A DNA stretch of 64,000 nt, from the NCBI GenBank assembly GCA_020683205.1, contig CP085689.1, forward strand, positions 2,784,230 to 2,848,229, written 5' to 3'. The DNA is from Lentisphaerae bacterium WC36. GTDB lineage: Bacteria; Verrucomicrobiota; Lentisphaeria; Victivallales; SZUA-371. Under the pieces are notes generated by a model, which did no database searches, was not told where the DNA came from, and saw nothing but the letters and a program-made list of their open reading frames with translations. Positions within the stretch are counted from its first letter, which is position 1, and each line of letters begins with the position of its first letter. The translations under genes and the position numbers were made by a program. Positions 47,169 through 54,872 of this stretch are shown in pieces.

Positions 47169-48320
47169 TTAAACATACCTCTCTATTCCAAGTTGAGTAA
47201 AGGTTTCTCGAGCAGCTAATACTCCTGGTCCATAAATACCAGAACGCTCAGCATCATTACTAAAAATAATTTCAGTACTATTTTTTGCTTCACATTCTGC
47301 ACTATTAAAACTAAATCGATATTTAAAATCTTGTTTACCAGCGAACTCTCTGAAAATATCATCAGCCTTTGCGAATTCGCCGCAAATAATCAACTTTTTC
47401 AAATCAAGCAACGAACAAACGTTATCAATAATACTTAAAATAACTTTTGCTGAATTATCAAAAATCTCAATTACTTGCTTATTACCAGAGCTATATTCAT
47501 TAACAAACTCGTCAAATGATTTTACTTTTGCATCTTTGCATAAATTTGCAGTACTTGCATATTGTTCTAAACAACCTTTTCTGCCACAATAGCATTCTCT
47601 ACCATCATGATCAATTGATACGTGACCAAATTCACCTGCTCCATTGTAACTTCCACGATAAATCGCACCATTTAAGTTAAAGGCGGAACCGATACCTTCA
47701 TCAATAAAAATGACTCCAGTGTTGTCATTTGAAGGAATTCCTCTAAAAGCACACTCCGCAGTTAAAATTGCTGCAACATCATGCTCTAAAACAACTAATA
47801 ATCCAAAGTTTTTCTCTAATTCACGCTTCAAGTCGATATTATAAACATTTTGTAAATTTGGAACACCTTTAAAAATTCCAGTATCATTATCAACAGTTCC
47901 CGACATACCTACTCCAATAGCAGCAAAATTTTGACGTGGAACATCAGAATCATACATAACATCATTAATTAAAGATATTAATTGACGGCTAAAAGAATCG
48001 TTATCAATTGCTGCATCAATCTCACATTGACAACTATAAACGGACTTCATTTCAGAGGTATAAACTTTTGCAGTCATAAAACTTTTGCTAACTTCAACAG
48101 CAACAACAAAAAAAGCCTCTCCATTAACCTCTAAAAAAACTGGTTTACGTCCACCCGTTGAGGCCGCAACATCACCTTCAACAATAATCCCGTCTCTGAT
48201 CATTTCACGCGAAACCTCTGTTACAGATGCTTGACGTAATTTATATTTTTTAGCCAATTCGCTTCGTGAAATTCGATTATATTCTCTAATTTTATTATAA
48301 ATAAATTGTCGTAAATCCAT
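47169..48320 (-). CDS. ROK-family transcriptional regulator/sugar kinase-like protein
   Basis: 383 aa from the ATG at 48320, which has AAGGAG 9 bases upstream; an in-frame TTG (48341) lies before that site. An N-terminal winged HTH (SRSELAKKYKLRQASVTEVSREM) precedes the ROK fold: AIGVGMSGTVDNDTG, an IGSAFNLNGAIYRG loop, and the zinc/ROK signature GEFGHVSIDHDGRECYCGRKGCLEQYAS. The EFGH Asp of true kinases is replaced by a His-Asp pair in order H-x-x-x-D, as in repressors like NagC/Mlc. Likely a sugar-responsive regulator; target genes are not visible. It follows the YigZ gene by 45 bp. Confidence 0.88.
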   Translation of the reverse strand: MDLRQFIYNKIREYNRISRSELAKKYKLRQASVTEVSREMIRDGIIVEGDVAASTGGRKPVFLEVNGEAFFVVAVEVSKSFMTAKVYTSEMKSVYSCQCEIDAAIDNDSFSRQLISLINDVMYDSDVPRQNFAAIGVGMSGTVDNDTGIFKGVPNLQNVYNIDLKRELEKNFGLLVVLEHDVAAILTAECAFRGIPSNDNTGVIFIDEGIGSAFNLNGAIYRGSYNGAGEFGHVSIDHDGRECYCGRKGCLEQYASTANLCKDAKVKSFDEFVNEYSSGNKQVIEIFDNSAKVILSIIDNVCSLLDLKKLIICGEFAKADDIFREFAGKQDFKYRFSFNSAECEAKNSTEIIFSNDAERSGIYGPGVLAARETFTQLGIERYV

Positions 48321-48365
48321 CAATGCGGACTCCTTATTCAACCAATATACACCAAACTATTGATA

Positions 48366-48965
48366 TTATTCAGTGATTAAAATCTTACCATTTGTTTTGT
48401 TAATTAATTCTTTCTTTGTTAATATGACACTATTTTTGGGAACTTGCAATATTATTTTAACATTTTCACTGTAATTTATTTGCGCGATTTGACAGTCGAA
48501 ACGCTCTACAATAGAACGTACTAGCTGCTCTTGCGCAAAATCACACTCTATATTAAGTTGTTCAAGTTCTACATTGTCAATAAATTCAGCAATTTTTACC
48601 ACCTGCCCTACTGCTTTAGCATAAGCACGACTTAAACCTCCAGCGCCAAGCTTGACTCCGCCAAAGTAGCGCACAACAATAACACAAACATTACCCAAAT
48701 TATTTTTAATTAAAACACTGTGCATGGGTTTTCCAGCAGTTCCTCCTGGTTCACCATCATCGCTTGATCCTGCAAATTTACTATTGTGAGGGTCACCAAT
48801 GATATATGCGTAACAATAATGACTTGCTTTAGGGTATAGTTTTTGAGCCTCTTTCAAATAATCATTTAGCTCATTAGTATGACTAAATGGTTTTAAGATT
48901 GCGATAAATTTACTATTTTTGATTTCAATAATATTAGTAAATTCTTGACTGATATATTTAAACAT
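48366..48965 (-). CDS. YigZ/IMPACT-family protein
   Basis: 199 aa. N-terminal IMPACT (UPF0029) domain with KASHYCYAYIIG, GSSDDGEPGGTAGKPM and VIVVRYFGGVKLGAGGLSRAY, plus a C-terminal DUF1949-like ferredoxin fold (LEQLNIECDFAQEQLVRSI). These proteins bind nucleic acid or ribosome-related factors; the bacterial role is not settled. The ATG at 48965 has no clear ribosome site. Same strand as the ROK gene, perhaps one transcript; divergent from the YihY-like gene. Confidence 0.92.
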   Translation of the reverse strand: MFKYISQEFTNIIEIKNSKFIAILKPFSHTNELNDYLKEAQKLYPKASHYCYAYIIGDPHNSKFAGSSDDGEPGGTAGKPMHSVLIKNNLGNVCVIVVRYFGGVKLGAGGLSRAYAKAVGQVVKIAEFIDNVELEQLNIECDFAQEQLVRSIVERFDCQIAQINYSENVKIILQVPKNSVILTKKELINKTNGKILITE

Positions 48966-49043
48966 GATATTATTATTTAAGGTTTGTTGATATTACAATT
49001 AACTAAAATAATATTCTTTATCTAATAAACAAGGTAAAAACTT

Positions 49044-50396
49044 ATGATAATTAAAAATCTCCTTAAAATATGGCATTTTTTAATTCATGATCTGTGGGTT
49101 TTCAATTTAGTGAAAGAAGATTCTCACAAGAAAAGATTTTTATTCAAGCAATTACGTATTATAATTTTGTCATTTCGTGGTTTTGTTCAAGACAATTGCA
49201 TAATGCGTGCAGGGTCACTAACTTTTTATTCATTTTTGTCAATGGTACCACTTTTAGCTCTATACCTAGCTATAACTAAGGGATTTGGGATTAAGAAATT
49301 TTTAACGGAAAAATTACAAGAAAACTTTTCTCAACACCCTGAATTCATTGAACAGATTATTTTATTTGCACAATCTGCATTAGACCAAAGCAAAAGTGGC
49401 TTAATTGCTGGAATTGGAGCACTCTTTTTATTTTATACAGTTATAAAAGTTTTCAGTAATATTGAAAAATCATTTAATTTTATCTGGAATATCCACTCCG
49501 AAAGGTCATTAATCCGTAAAGTTAGTGATTATATCTCTTTCTTAATAATTTGCCCAGCCCTATTAGCTCTGTACGCTAGTTTAAGTGTTTATTTAGATAA
49601 TTTTGTTATTGGTTTAAGCACAGAAAAACATTTTTTGTCTGCTTTTAGTGCACCATTGCTATTTCTATTTTTGAAATTTACACCATTTTTATCATTATGG
49701 TTGCTATTTTGCTTTATCTATTTATTTGTACCAAATACCAAGGTTCGCTTCATGAGTGCATTAATTGGAGGATTTATCACATCTTTACTATTTGTGGGTC
49801 TACAACATTCATATATTTTTCTACAATCAACAGTGACCAAATATAGCGCTATCTATGGAAGTTTTTCAGCATTACCACTTTTTTTGATGTGGTTAGAAGT
49901 TAGTTGGTACATAGTACTGTTTGGTGCAGAGGTTACATTTGCTAACCAAAATGTTGAATCATTTGAATTTGAACCGCAAAGCGAACAACTTAGCTATAGT
50001 AGTCGTTTGATTGTTTCATTGAAAATTTTTAAAATAATTTTAGAGCGCTATGTTAACCAACAAAGTGCTCTCAGCGATAGAGAATTATCAATAAAATGCA
50101 GTATGCCAGTACGTTTGACACGCGAAGTTCTTTTTTCATTAACAAAAAGCGATTTATTAATTGAAACAACTGTAACTGAAGAAAATTCCCTCAGAGCGAC
50201 AATTTGCTATATCCCTGCATTTGATTTTAGAGATATTACAATCAATGAATTTATTGACAAGCTCAACAAAAAAGGTGAAGGAATTGAACTTTTAGCGAAG
50301 TATAGTCATGGATTGAAATCAATCTCAAAAGCTTATGAAAAACTTTTTAACTCGGCAAATGACCTTGAAGATAATATTAAGATAATAGACCTATGA
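49044..50396 (+). CDS. YihY/BrkB-family membrane protein
   Basis: 450 aa. Hallmark MRAGSLTFYSFLSMVPLLALYLA (about residues 54-76) and six membrane helices to about residue 300, including LFLMWLEVSWYIVLFGAEVTFANQN, the family's terminal motif. The last 130 residues are soluble and look like a winged helix (ALSDRELSIKCSMPVRLTREVLF), an extra domain found in some members. The family was once called ribonuclease BN by error; its function is unknown. AAGG lies about 9 bases before the ATG. Confidence 0.9.
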   Translation: MIIKNLLKIWHFLIHDLWVFNLVKEDSHKKRFLFKQLRIIILSFRGFVQDNCIMRAGSLTFYSFLSMVPLLALYLAITKGFGIKKFLTEKLQENFSQHPEFIEQIILFAQSALDQSKSGLIAGIGALFLFYTVIKVFSNIEKSFNFIWNIHSERSLIRKVSDYISFLIICPALLALYASLSVYLDNFVIGLSTEKHFLSAFSAPLLFLFLKFTPFLSLWLLFCFIYLFVPNTKVRFMSALIGGFITSLLFVGLQHSYIFLQSTVTKYSAIYGSFSALPLFLMWLEVSWYIVLFGAEVTFANQNVESFEFEPQSEQLSYSSRLIVSLKIFKIILERYVNQQSALSDRELSIKCSMPVRLTREVLFSLTKSDLLIETTVTEENSLRATICYIPAFDFRDITINEFIDKLNKKGEGIELLAKYSHGLKSISKAYEKLFNSANDLEDNIKIIDL

Positions 50397-50460
50397 CTTT
50401 TTAAAGCAAATAACCACTCCCCTCAAGGCTATGGCAATAAACATGAAATTTTCTCTAAAT

Positions 50461-50516
50461 AATTATATCAAAAAAGCATCTTCTAAATAATTAGAAAATG
50501 CTTTTTTGATATAATT
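50461..50516. terminator. Bidirectional terminator between yihY-like gene and gatA
   Basis: Arms 50461-50486 and 50491-50516 are complementary over 26 positions with a single mismatch and a 4-nt loop. The core is AAAAAAGCAT/ATGCTTTTTT, so both strands end in T-runs. The neighbouring genes converge on it. Confidence 0.85.
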
Positions 50517-50535
50517 ATTTACTGCTTAAAATATT

Positions 50536-52011
50536 TTAAACTGAAGCAATAAATTCTTTTTGTTCGCGATTATCTTCAAGAACTTTAGCAGTCTTAAACA
50601 TAACTTCTTCACCAAAATGAGGGGCAATTAACTGAACCCCAACAGGCATATCATCAGCGAAACCATATGGTAAACTTAATCCGCAGTTACCCGATAAATT
50701 CAATGCAATTGTGAAAATATCTGCTAAGTACATTTGTAATGGGTCAGATTTTTCACCAAATTTAAATGCTACGTCTGGAGTAACAGGAGTTAACAACACA
50801 TCACAATCTTTAAACGCATTTTCAAAGTCATTGCGAATAAGAGTACGAACTTTTTGAGCTCTTAAATAATAAGCATCATAGTAACCGCTACTTAATACAT
50901 ACGTACCTAAAATAATACGACGTTTTACTTCATCGCCAAAACCAGCACCACGGCTTTTAAAATATGTATTGATCAAATCTTTTGGATCTTCTACACGCTC
51001 TCCGTAACGAATTCCATCAAAACGAGCTAAGTTAGCACTTGCTTCAGCAGTTGCGATAATATAATATGTTGCCACAGCATATTTAGTATGAGGCAACGAA
51101 ACTTCCTTAATTGTCGCGCCTAAAGATTTTGCTTGATCAATAGCTTTATCAACAACCGCTTTAACTTCAGGGTTTAAGCCAGCCATTTCCATGTATTCCT
51201 TTGGAAGACCAACCGTTAAACCATTCAAATCTTTTGGAGCATTTTTAACAGCTTCAACTAATGAAGGGTGTTCTTCTGGAGAAGTCGTTGAATCGTTAGG
51301 GTCTACACCGCTAATTGCATCTAAAACAATTGCCGCATCAGTAACATCTTTCGCAAAAGGTCCAATCTGATCAAGTGACGAGGCAAACGCAACTAAACCA
51401 AAGCGAGAAACCATTCCGTAACTAGGTTTTACGCCAACTACACCACAGAATGCTGCAGGCTGACGAATAGATCCTCCAGTATCAGAACCAAGTGACGCAG
51501 GAATTAAGCTTGCACCAACAGATGCGGCTGAACCTCCGCTAGAACCTCCAGGAACACGCTCAGTATCCCAAGGATTAGAAGTTTTATTATATGCACTGTT
51601 TTCCGTTGAAGAACCCATTGCAAATTCGTCCATATTTAAACGCCCAAAAGGAATAAATCCTTGCGCTTTTAATTTTTTAACAGCAGTTGAATCGTATGGA
51701 GAAACCACATTTTCTAAAATTTTTGACGCACAGCTACAAGTTTCACCTTCAGCAACAATACAGTCTTTAATTCCGACTGGAATACCATCGTAATCACTTA
51801 AAGATTGATTTTCAGCACGACGTTTATCAGCATCTTCAGCCATTGCTAAAACTTTATCATTAGCAACTTTTAAAAATGAATTTACTTTGCTATCAACATC
51901 TGCAACACGCTCTAAATACATATTGCAAAGCTCAACGCTACTAACTTCACCACTTTTTAATAAATCACTTGCTTTTTGTAGTGTTAATGTTTTTAAATCT
52001 ACCTTATTCAT
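50536..52011 (-). CDS. gatA: Aspartyl/glutamyl-tRNA amidotransferase subunit A
   Basis: 491 aa amidase-signature enzyme: GIPVGIKDCIVAEGETCSC with the catalytic Lys, and VPGGSSGGSAASVGA...PASLGSDTGGSIRQPA with the cis-Ser/Ser pair of the Ser-Ser-Lys triad. It releases ammonia from glutamine for conversion of misacylated Glu-tRNA(Gln) and Asp-tRNA(Asn). It starts 3 bp after gatC, with GAGGGG inside gatC as ribosome site. gatB is not in the window. Confidence 0.96.
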   Translation of the reverse strand: MNKVDLKTLTLQKASDLLKSGEVSSVELCNMYLERVADVDSKVNSFLKVANDKVLAMAEDADKRRAENQSLSDYDGIPVGIKDCIVAEGETCSCASKILENVVSPYDSTAVKKLKAQGFIPFGRLNMDEFAMGSSTENSAYNKTSNPWDTERVPGGSSGGSAASVGASLIPASLGSDTGGSIRQPAAFCGVVGVKPSYGMVSRFGLVAFASSLDQIGPFAKDVTDAAIVLDAISGVDPNDSTTSPEEHPSLVEAVKNAPKDLNGLTVGLPKEYMEMAGLNPEVKAVVDKAIDQAKSLGATIKEVSLPHTKYAVATYYIIATAEASANLARFDGIRYGERVEDPKDLINTYFKSRGAGFGDEVKRRIILGTYVLSSGYYDAYYLRAQKVRTLIRNDFENAFKDCDVLLTPVTPDVAFKFGEKSDPLQMYLADIFTIALNLSGNCGLSLPYGFADDMPVGVQLIAPHFGEEVMFKTAKVLEDNREQKEFIASV

Positions 52012-52014
52012 TTC

Positions 52015-52323
52015 TTAACTCATCCCCTCGCCTGGCAATACTTGCGGCACTTTTAATAATTCATCATCTACTGTACCAGGAGCATTTTTCAGCATCACTT
52101 CACGTTCAAAAGAAGGTTTTGAAACATCTTCTCGCATTACATTATAAATCGGTAATGCATGCGCAGTTGGCTCAATACCATCGACATCGAGTTCGCCGAG
52201 TTCTTCAATATATGCTAAAATTTCTTCAAGGTCATGCTGTAACTTATCTTTGCTTGCATCATCAAGTTCCAAACGAGCTAATTTTGCAACATAACCAACG
52301 TCAATTTGACTTGTGTTACTCAT
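52015..52323 (-). CDS. gatC: Aspartyl/glutamyl-tRNA amidotransferase subunit C
   Basis: 102 aa. QIDVGYVAKLARLELDDASKDKLQHDLEEILAYIEELGELDVDGIEPTAH is the conserved GatC helix pair and LDVxxxxPTxH belt; the tail ends in VPQVLPGEGMS. GatC wraps and stabilises the GatAB complex. It is followed immediately by gatA. No strong ribosome site precedes the ATG at 52323. Confidence 0.95.
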   Translation of the reverse strand: MSNTSQIDVGYVAKLARLELDDASKDKLQHDLEEILAYIEELGELDVDGIEPTAHALPIYNVMREDVSKPSFEREVMLKNAPGTVDDELLKVPQVLPGEGMS

Positions 52324-52643
52324 TGTTTACCATACCATATGTTAATTCGTTCTTATTTAATTTAAAAATACTTCAACATATTAATTTAGCGTATTTTTTA
52401 TAAATTGCCAATAATTTAAAACGCTAATTTCCTTATTGCTTTAATTATTTTAAATAATAATACAACACACGTGATTTTTATCGTAATAGAAAGTGCAGTA
52501 AGATAAATTTTAAGATTGCAAATATGCACTGTAAGCAACATAATTAAAACCAAAGCCTATTTAAGGTATAACACGATGTCTCATTCGACAAAAATATTCA
52601 ATATTAAAATAATTTCTTCTATTATTAACTTTTCAAACTATCG
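52324..52643. other. Intergenic region upstream of gatC, no gene seen
   Basis: About 320 bp, AT-rich. It must hold the gatC promoter. A short inverted repeat TTAGCGT (52386-52392)/ACGCTAA (52421-52427) is present but has no T-run. The stretch adjoins the decayed segment that follows. Confidence 0.45.
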
Positions 52644-52962
52644 CTAAAAATCATACTTTTTGTCTACATCTTTTTGCAGGAAACCTACCAATACCCCAAT
52701 TAAAATAGAGCCAATACCAACACCTACAAATGTATACATCAACCAAATGGGGCTCACAAATCACAGTAAATAAGTTTATCACTAATCGGTTAATCCGCAA
52801 CAAATTATAAAACCAAGTTTTATTCAACATATAAAGATGTCTTCTTCTAAAAAATGACCTAAATATGTGCGTTCTCGGATACATTATACTAAATTCACTA
52901 GCTAAATCACTCCAAATAATAACTAAAAATATAACTCCCAATTTTATCAAAAAAAATTCCAT
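52644..52962 (-). pseudogene. Frameshifted small membrane-protein gene
   Basis: The 5' part (from the ATG at 52962) encodes a membrane helix and basic loop (LGVIFLVIIWSDL..., RSFFRRRHLYMLNKTW). Near 52755-52760 the frame ends in non-membrane-like residues. One frame over, the sequence reads a clean helix, SPIWLMYTFVGVGIGSILIGV, then LQKDVDKKYDF and a stop at 52644. A one-base change around the TTTG/CCCC tracts would join them into an about 105-aa two-helix membrane protein. Family unknown. Confidence 0.5.
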
Positions 52963-53027
52963 AATAACAATATATCTCTTTTAAATTTACTCGAATCCAC
53001 TCATAATTCTTTTTTTACCAACAAATT

Positions 53028-53333
53028 CTATAAAAGCCATGTAACCTCTACTATTTTTTTTAAATCTCTATACTTTTTATAATTTATGATTAAAGGAGTA
53101 ACCATTGAGCAAATTCCAACGAGGACATAAACAAATGCTATAATTAGAGAAAATGGCAGCAAATCATTTCTTATGGCAATTGTTGTATAACAGGTTCCAA
53201 AAGCTATTGCAAGCATATTCAATTTGACAATCATTGCATAATTATAGCTATCATCTGAAAAATTATCATGCTCCTTTACAATACTTCTCCACAATGGCAT
53301 AATTGTAATTAAACGATATTCTCTAAAAGCCAC
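53028..53333 (-). CDS. Small membrane protein, unknown function
   Basis: 101 aa with two membrane helices (about residues 41-56 and 60-80) and a charged tail (INYKKYRDLKKIVEV). The start is a GTG at 53333 with a G-rich stretch 6 bases upstream; an internal ATG at 53300 is possible. No motif is recognised. It sits in a run of decayed membrane-protein remnants on the same strand, so it may itself be a remnant. Confidence 0.4.
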   Translation of the reverse strand: MAFREYRLITIMPLWRSIVKEHDNFSDDSYNYAMIVKLNMLAIAFGTCYTTIAIRNDLLPFSLIIAFVYVLVGICSMVTPLIINYKKYRDLKKIVEVTWLL

Positions 53334-53726
53334 GTCAAGCCCCCCGGCAAATAGGTCATTTTTTCTAATAAAACTTCATCAAAACACCTTTTTAAAATAA
53401 TCAAAAAACCTGCTACTTTAAAAGTAACAGGTTTTCATACCTTTTACAAACCTAAATTAATTTCTGAAAATTATTTTATTACCAAACAATAGCGGCAGGA
53501 ACAAAATACGCCTCATGTAATTACCTATGGGAATAATAATCACAGCCTCCTATTGATATTATAAACTCCCATATTGCTATGGTATTTCATAGATATCTAC
53601 ATTATATTTTTAGCAAGACTTAAAAATGTTCTTTAATAATTTTCCTTCATAAAAATAAATTTAAAATTAAATAAATCCCTACTACTGTTGTTCACTAATG
53701 TTCTCATCAGTATTTTTCCATTCAAT
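53334..53726. other. Decayed or empty intergenic stretch with a terminator
   Basis: About 390 bp. Apart from the hairpin at 53403-53435 there is only a 28-residue open stretch on the minus strand (roughly 53466-53550) that looks like a hydrophobic remnant, too short to call. Confidence 0.4.
53403..53435 (-). terminator. Terminator hairpin
   Basis: AAAACCTGCTACTTT (53405-53419) pairs with AAAGTAACAGGTTTT (53421-53435) with one mismatch; minus-strand read-out ends in TTTTTT. Its AAAACCTG/CAGGTTTT base is shared with the terminator at 54799-54834. Confidence 0.7.
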
Positions 53727-53930
53727 CTACGCTATTCCTATATATGCAAGACCGACAAATGGAATCATTAGCATCCAATTTATTTTGCGTATTTTTTCTG
53801 CAACTGTTAAACCAATGTATAAATTATAAATAACATACAAAATCATATTAAAATTTGCAGCAAGCCTAACTTTACGATTTTTAAATACATTGCTAGTGCG
53901 AATATGAAAAACAACGACGGTATAAAACAT
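53727..53930 (-). CDS. Short membrane-protein ORF, possibly a remnant
   Basis: 67 aa counted from the ATG at 53930; the longer open frame up to 54029 runs through a clear terminator (53984-54018), so those residues are unlikely to be coding. Two hydrophobic stretches (NMILYVIYNLYIGL and WMLMIPFVGLAYIGIA) suggest a membrane protein fragment. No motif and no obvious ribosome site. Confidence 0.3.
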   Translation of the reverse strand: MFYTVVVFHIRTSNVFKNRKVRLAANFNMILYVIYNLYIGLTVAEKIRKINWMLMIPFVGLAYIGIA

Positions 53931-53983
53931 TAGAGAAGAAATATCCACCTTCTTAGACTTCTTATTTTTTAAATGATTTATAT

Positions 53984-54018
53984 AAAAAAAGTTGCTATTA
54001 ATACAATAACAACTTTTT
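53984..54018 (-). terminator. Terminator of the PNPOx-family gene
   Basis: AAAAAGTTGCTATT (53986-53999) pairs with AATAACAACTTTTT (54005-54018) with one mismatch and a 5-nt loop. On the minus strand it runs into seven T. It lies 30 bp past the stop of the gene at 54049. Confidence 0.78.
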
Positions 54019-54048
54019 GCAAACTTCAACTACTTTAAAGTTAGAATA

Positions 54049-54429
54049 TTAGTAAATTTTTTCAGATCCAGAATATATTTCAGAAATTTTCACTAATAAA
54101 GCCGCATGACCTGGATGTTTCTCTGGATTCCAGCTTTTCATATTATCAAAAATTTCACCTTCAGTGTGATATTCCATTTCACCCTTGATTTGATACGCTT
54201 TATTTTCTTCGGTGATAAATAAAACACTTGCGATTTTTTGTCCGTTTTTGATGTTTTCACGAGTTTTACTAAAGTAATTATCTGCAATAATAATTCCCTC
54301 TTCTTTATACATACTAACACAAGTTGCATAAACACTGTTGCAAACGCCTTCTCTATCAACTGTAGTTAAAACTACTGCACTAACACGGTTATCCCACGCA
54401 TTAATAACATCTTGAGAAATTTTCTTCAT
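54049..54429 (-). CDS. Pyridoxamine 5'-phosphate oxidase-family (FMN-binding split barrel) protein
   Basis: 126 aa from the ATG at 54429, which has AAGGAA about 9 bases upstream; the frame opens 9 codons earlier at 54456. SAVVLTTVDREGVCNSVYATCVSMYKEEGII and FSKTRENIKNGQKIASVLFI are typical of the small flavin-binding PNPOx-like proteins, with YQIKGEMEYHTEGEIFD completing the barrel. Likely an FMN- or F420-type binding oxidoreductase of unknown substrate, cytoplasmic. It stands alone with its own terminator. Confidence 0.85.
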   Translation of the reverse strand: MKKISQDVINAWDNRVSAVVLTTVDREGVCNSVYATCVSMYKEEGIIIADNYFSKTRENIKNGQKIASVLFITEENKAYQIKGEMEYHTEGEIFDNMKSWNPEKHPGHAALLVKISEIYSGSEKIY

Positions 54430-54798
54430 AATAATATTTTCCTTTTTTAACATCATAAAAACTTAAAAAACTAGGTCATTTTCATAAAACAATAGTTCTC
54501 TTTCAACAACCCAAAACTAACTAAATTAGCTTTCTTAGAAGAAATTTCAACTAAATTATAAGAGTAAGATTGTTTTTTGAGCTGAACATTAGATTTTCAT
54601 ATATTCTCTAACACCAATCCTCTTCACGCAAAATTACCATTTCATGTGTTTTTTTACAGTGCTTATCACTCCTGTTTTTTAACCTAGATTTAATATAAAT
54701 TCGCTCTCTCATATCATCACACCCTATCCACCATAATACGATCGCATGCAATGAAGATCTGATGGCTAAACTTTGTAATGTGCTTTTTTAAAAAACAC
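54430..54798. other. Intergenic stretch, possible gene remnants
   Basis: About 370 bp between the PNPOx-like gene and the pfp terminator. A 34-codon minus-strand frame (54608-54712, very basic) has no clear ribosome site. I see no RNA gene. It looks like eroded sequence continuous with the region below it. Confidence 0.4.
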
Positions 54799-54834
54799 AA
54801 AAAACCTGTTATCTTACATAATAACAGGTTTTTA
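54799..54834. terminator. Terminator of pfp, bidirectional
   Basis: AAAAACCTGTTAT (54800-54812) and ATAACAGGTTTTT (54821-54833) form a perfect 13-bp stem with an 8-nt loop. T-runs follow on both strands. It lies 39 bp past the pfp stop. Confidence 0.85.
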
Positions 54835-54872
54835 TATGCTTTATATAGCTAAAACTAAATAATTCTTATTAA

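Noticed and set aside
53931-54029. N-terminal extension of the ORF ending at 53727
   Set aside because: It reads through the hairpin and T-run at 53984-54018, which terminates the PNPOx-like gene.
54608-54712. 34-codon basic minus-strand ORF
   Set aside because: Too short, no clear ribosome site, no homology I can recognise; may be a remnant.
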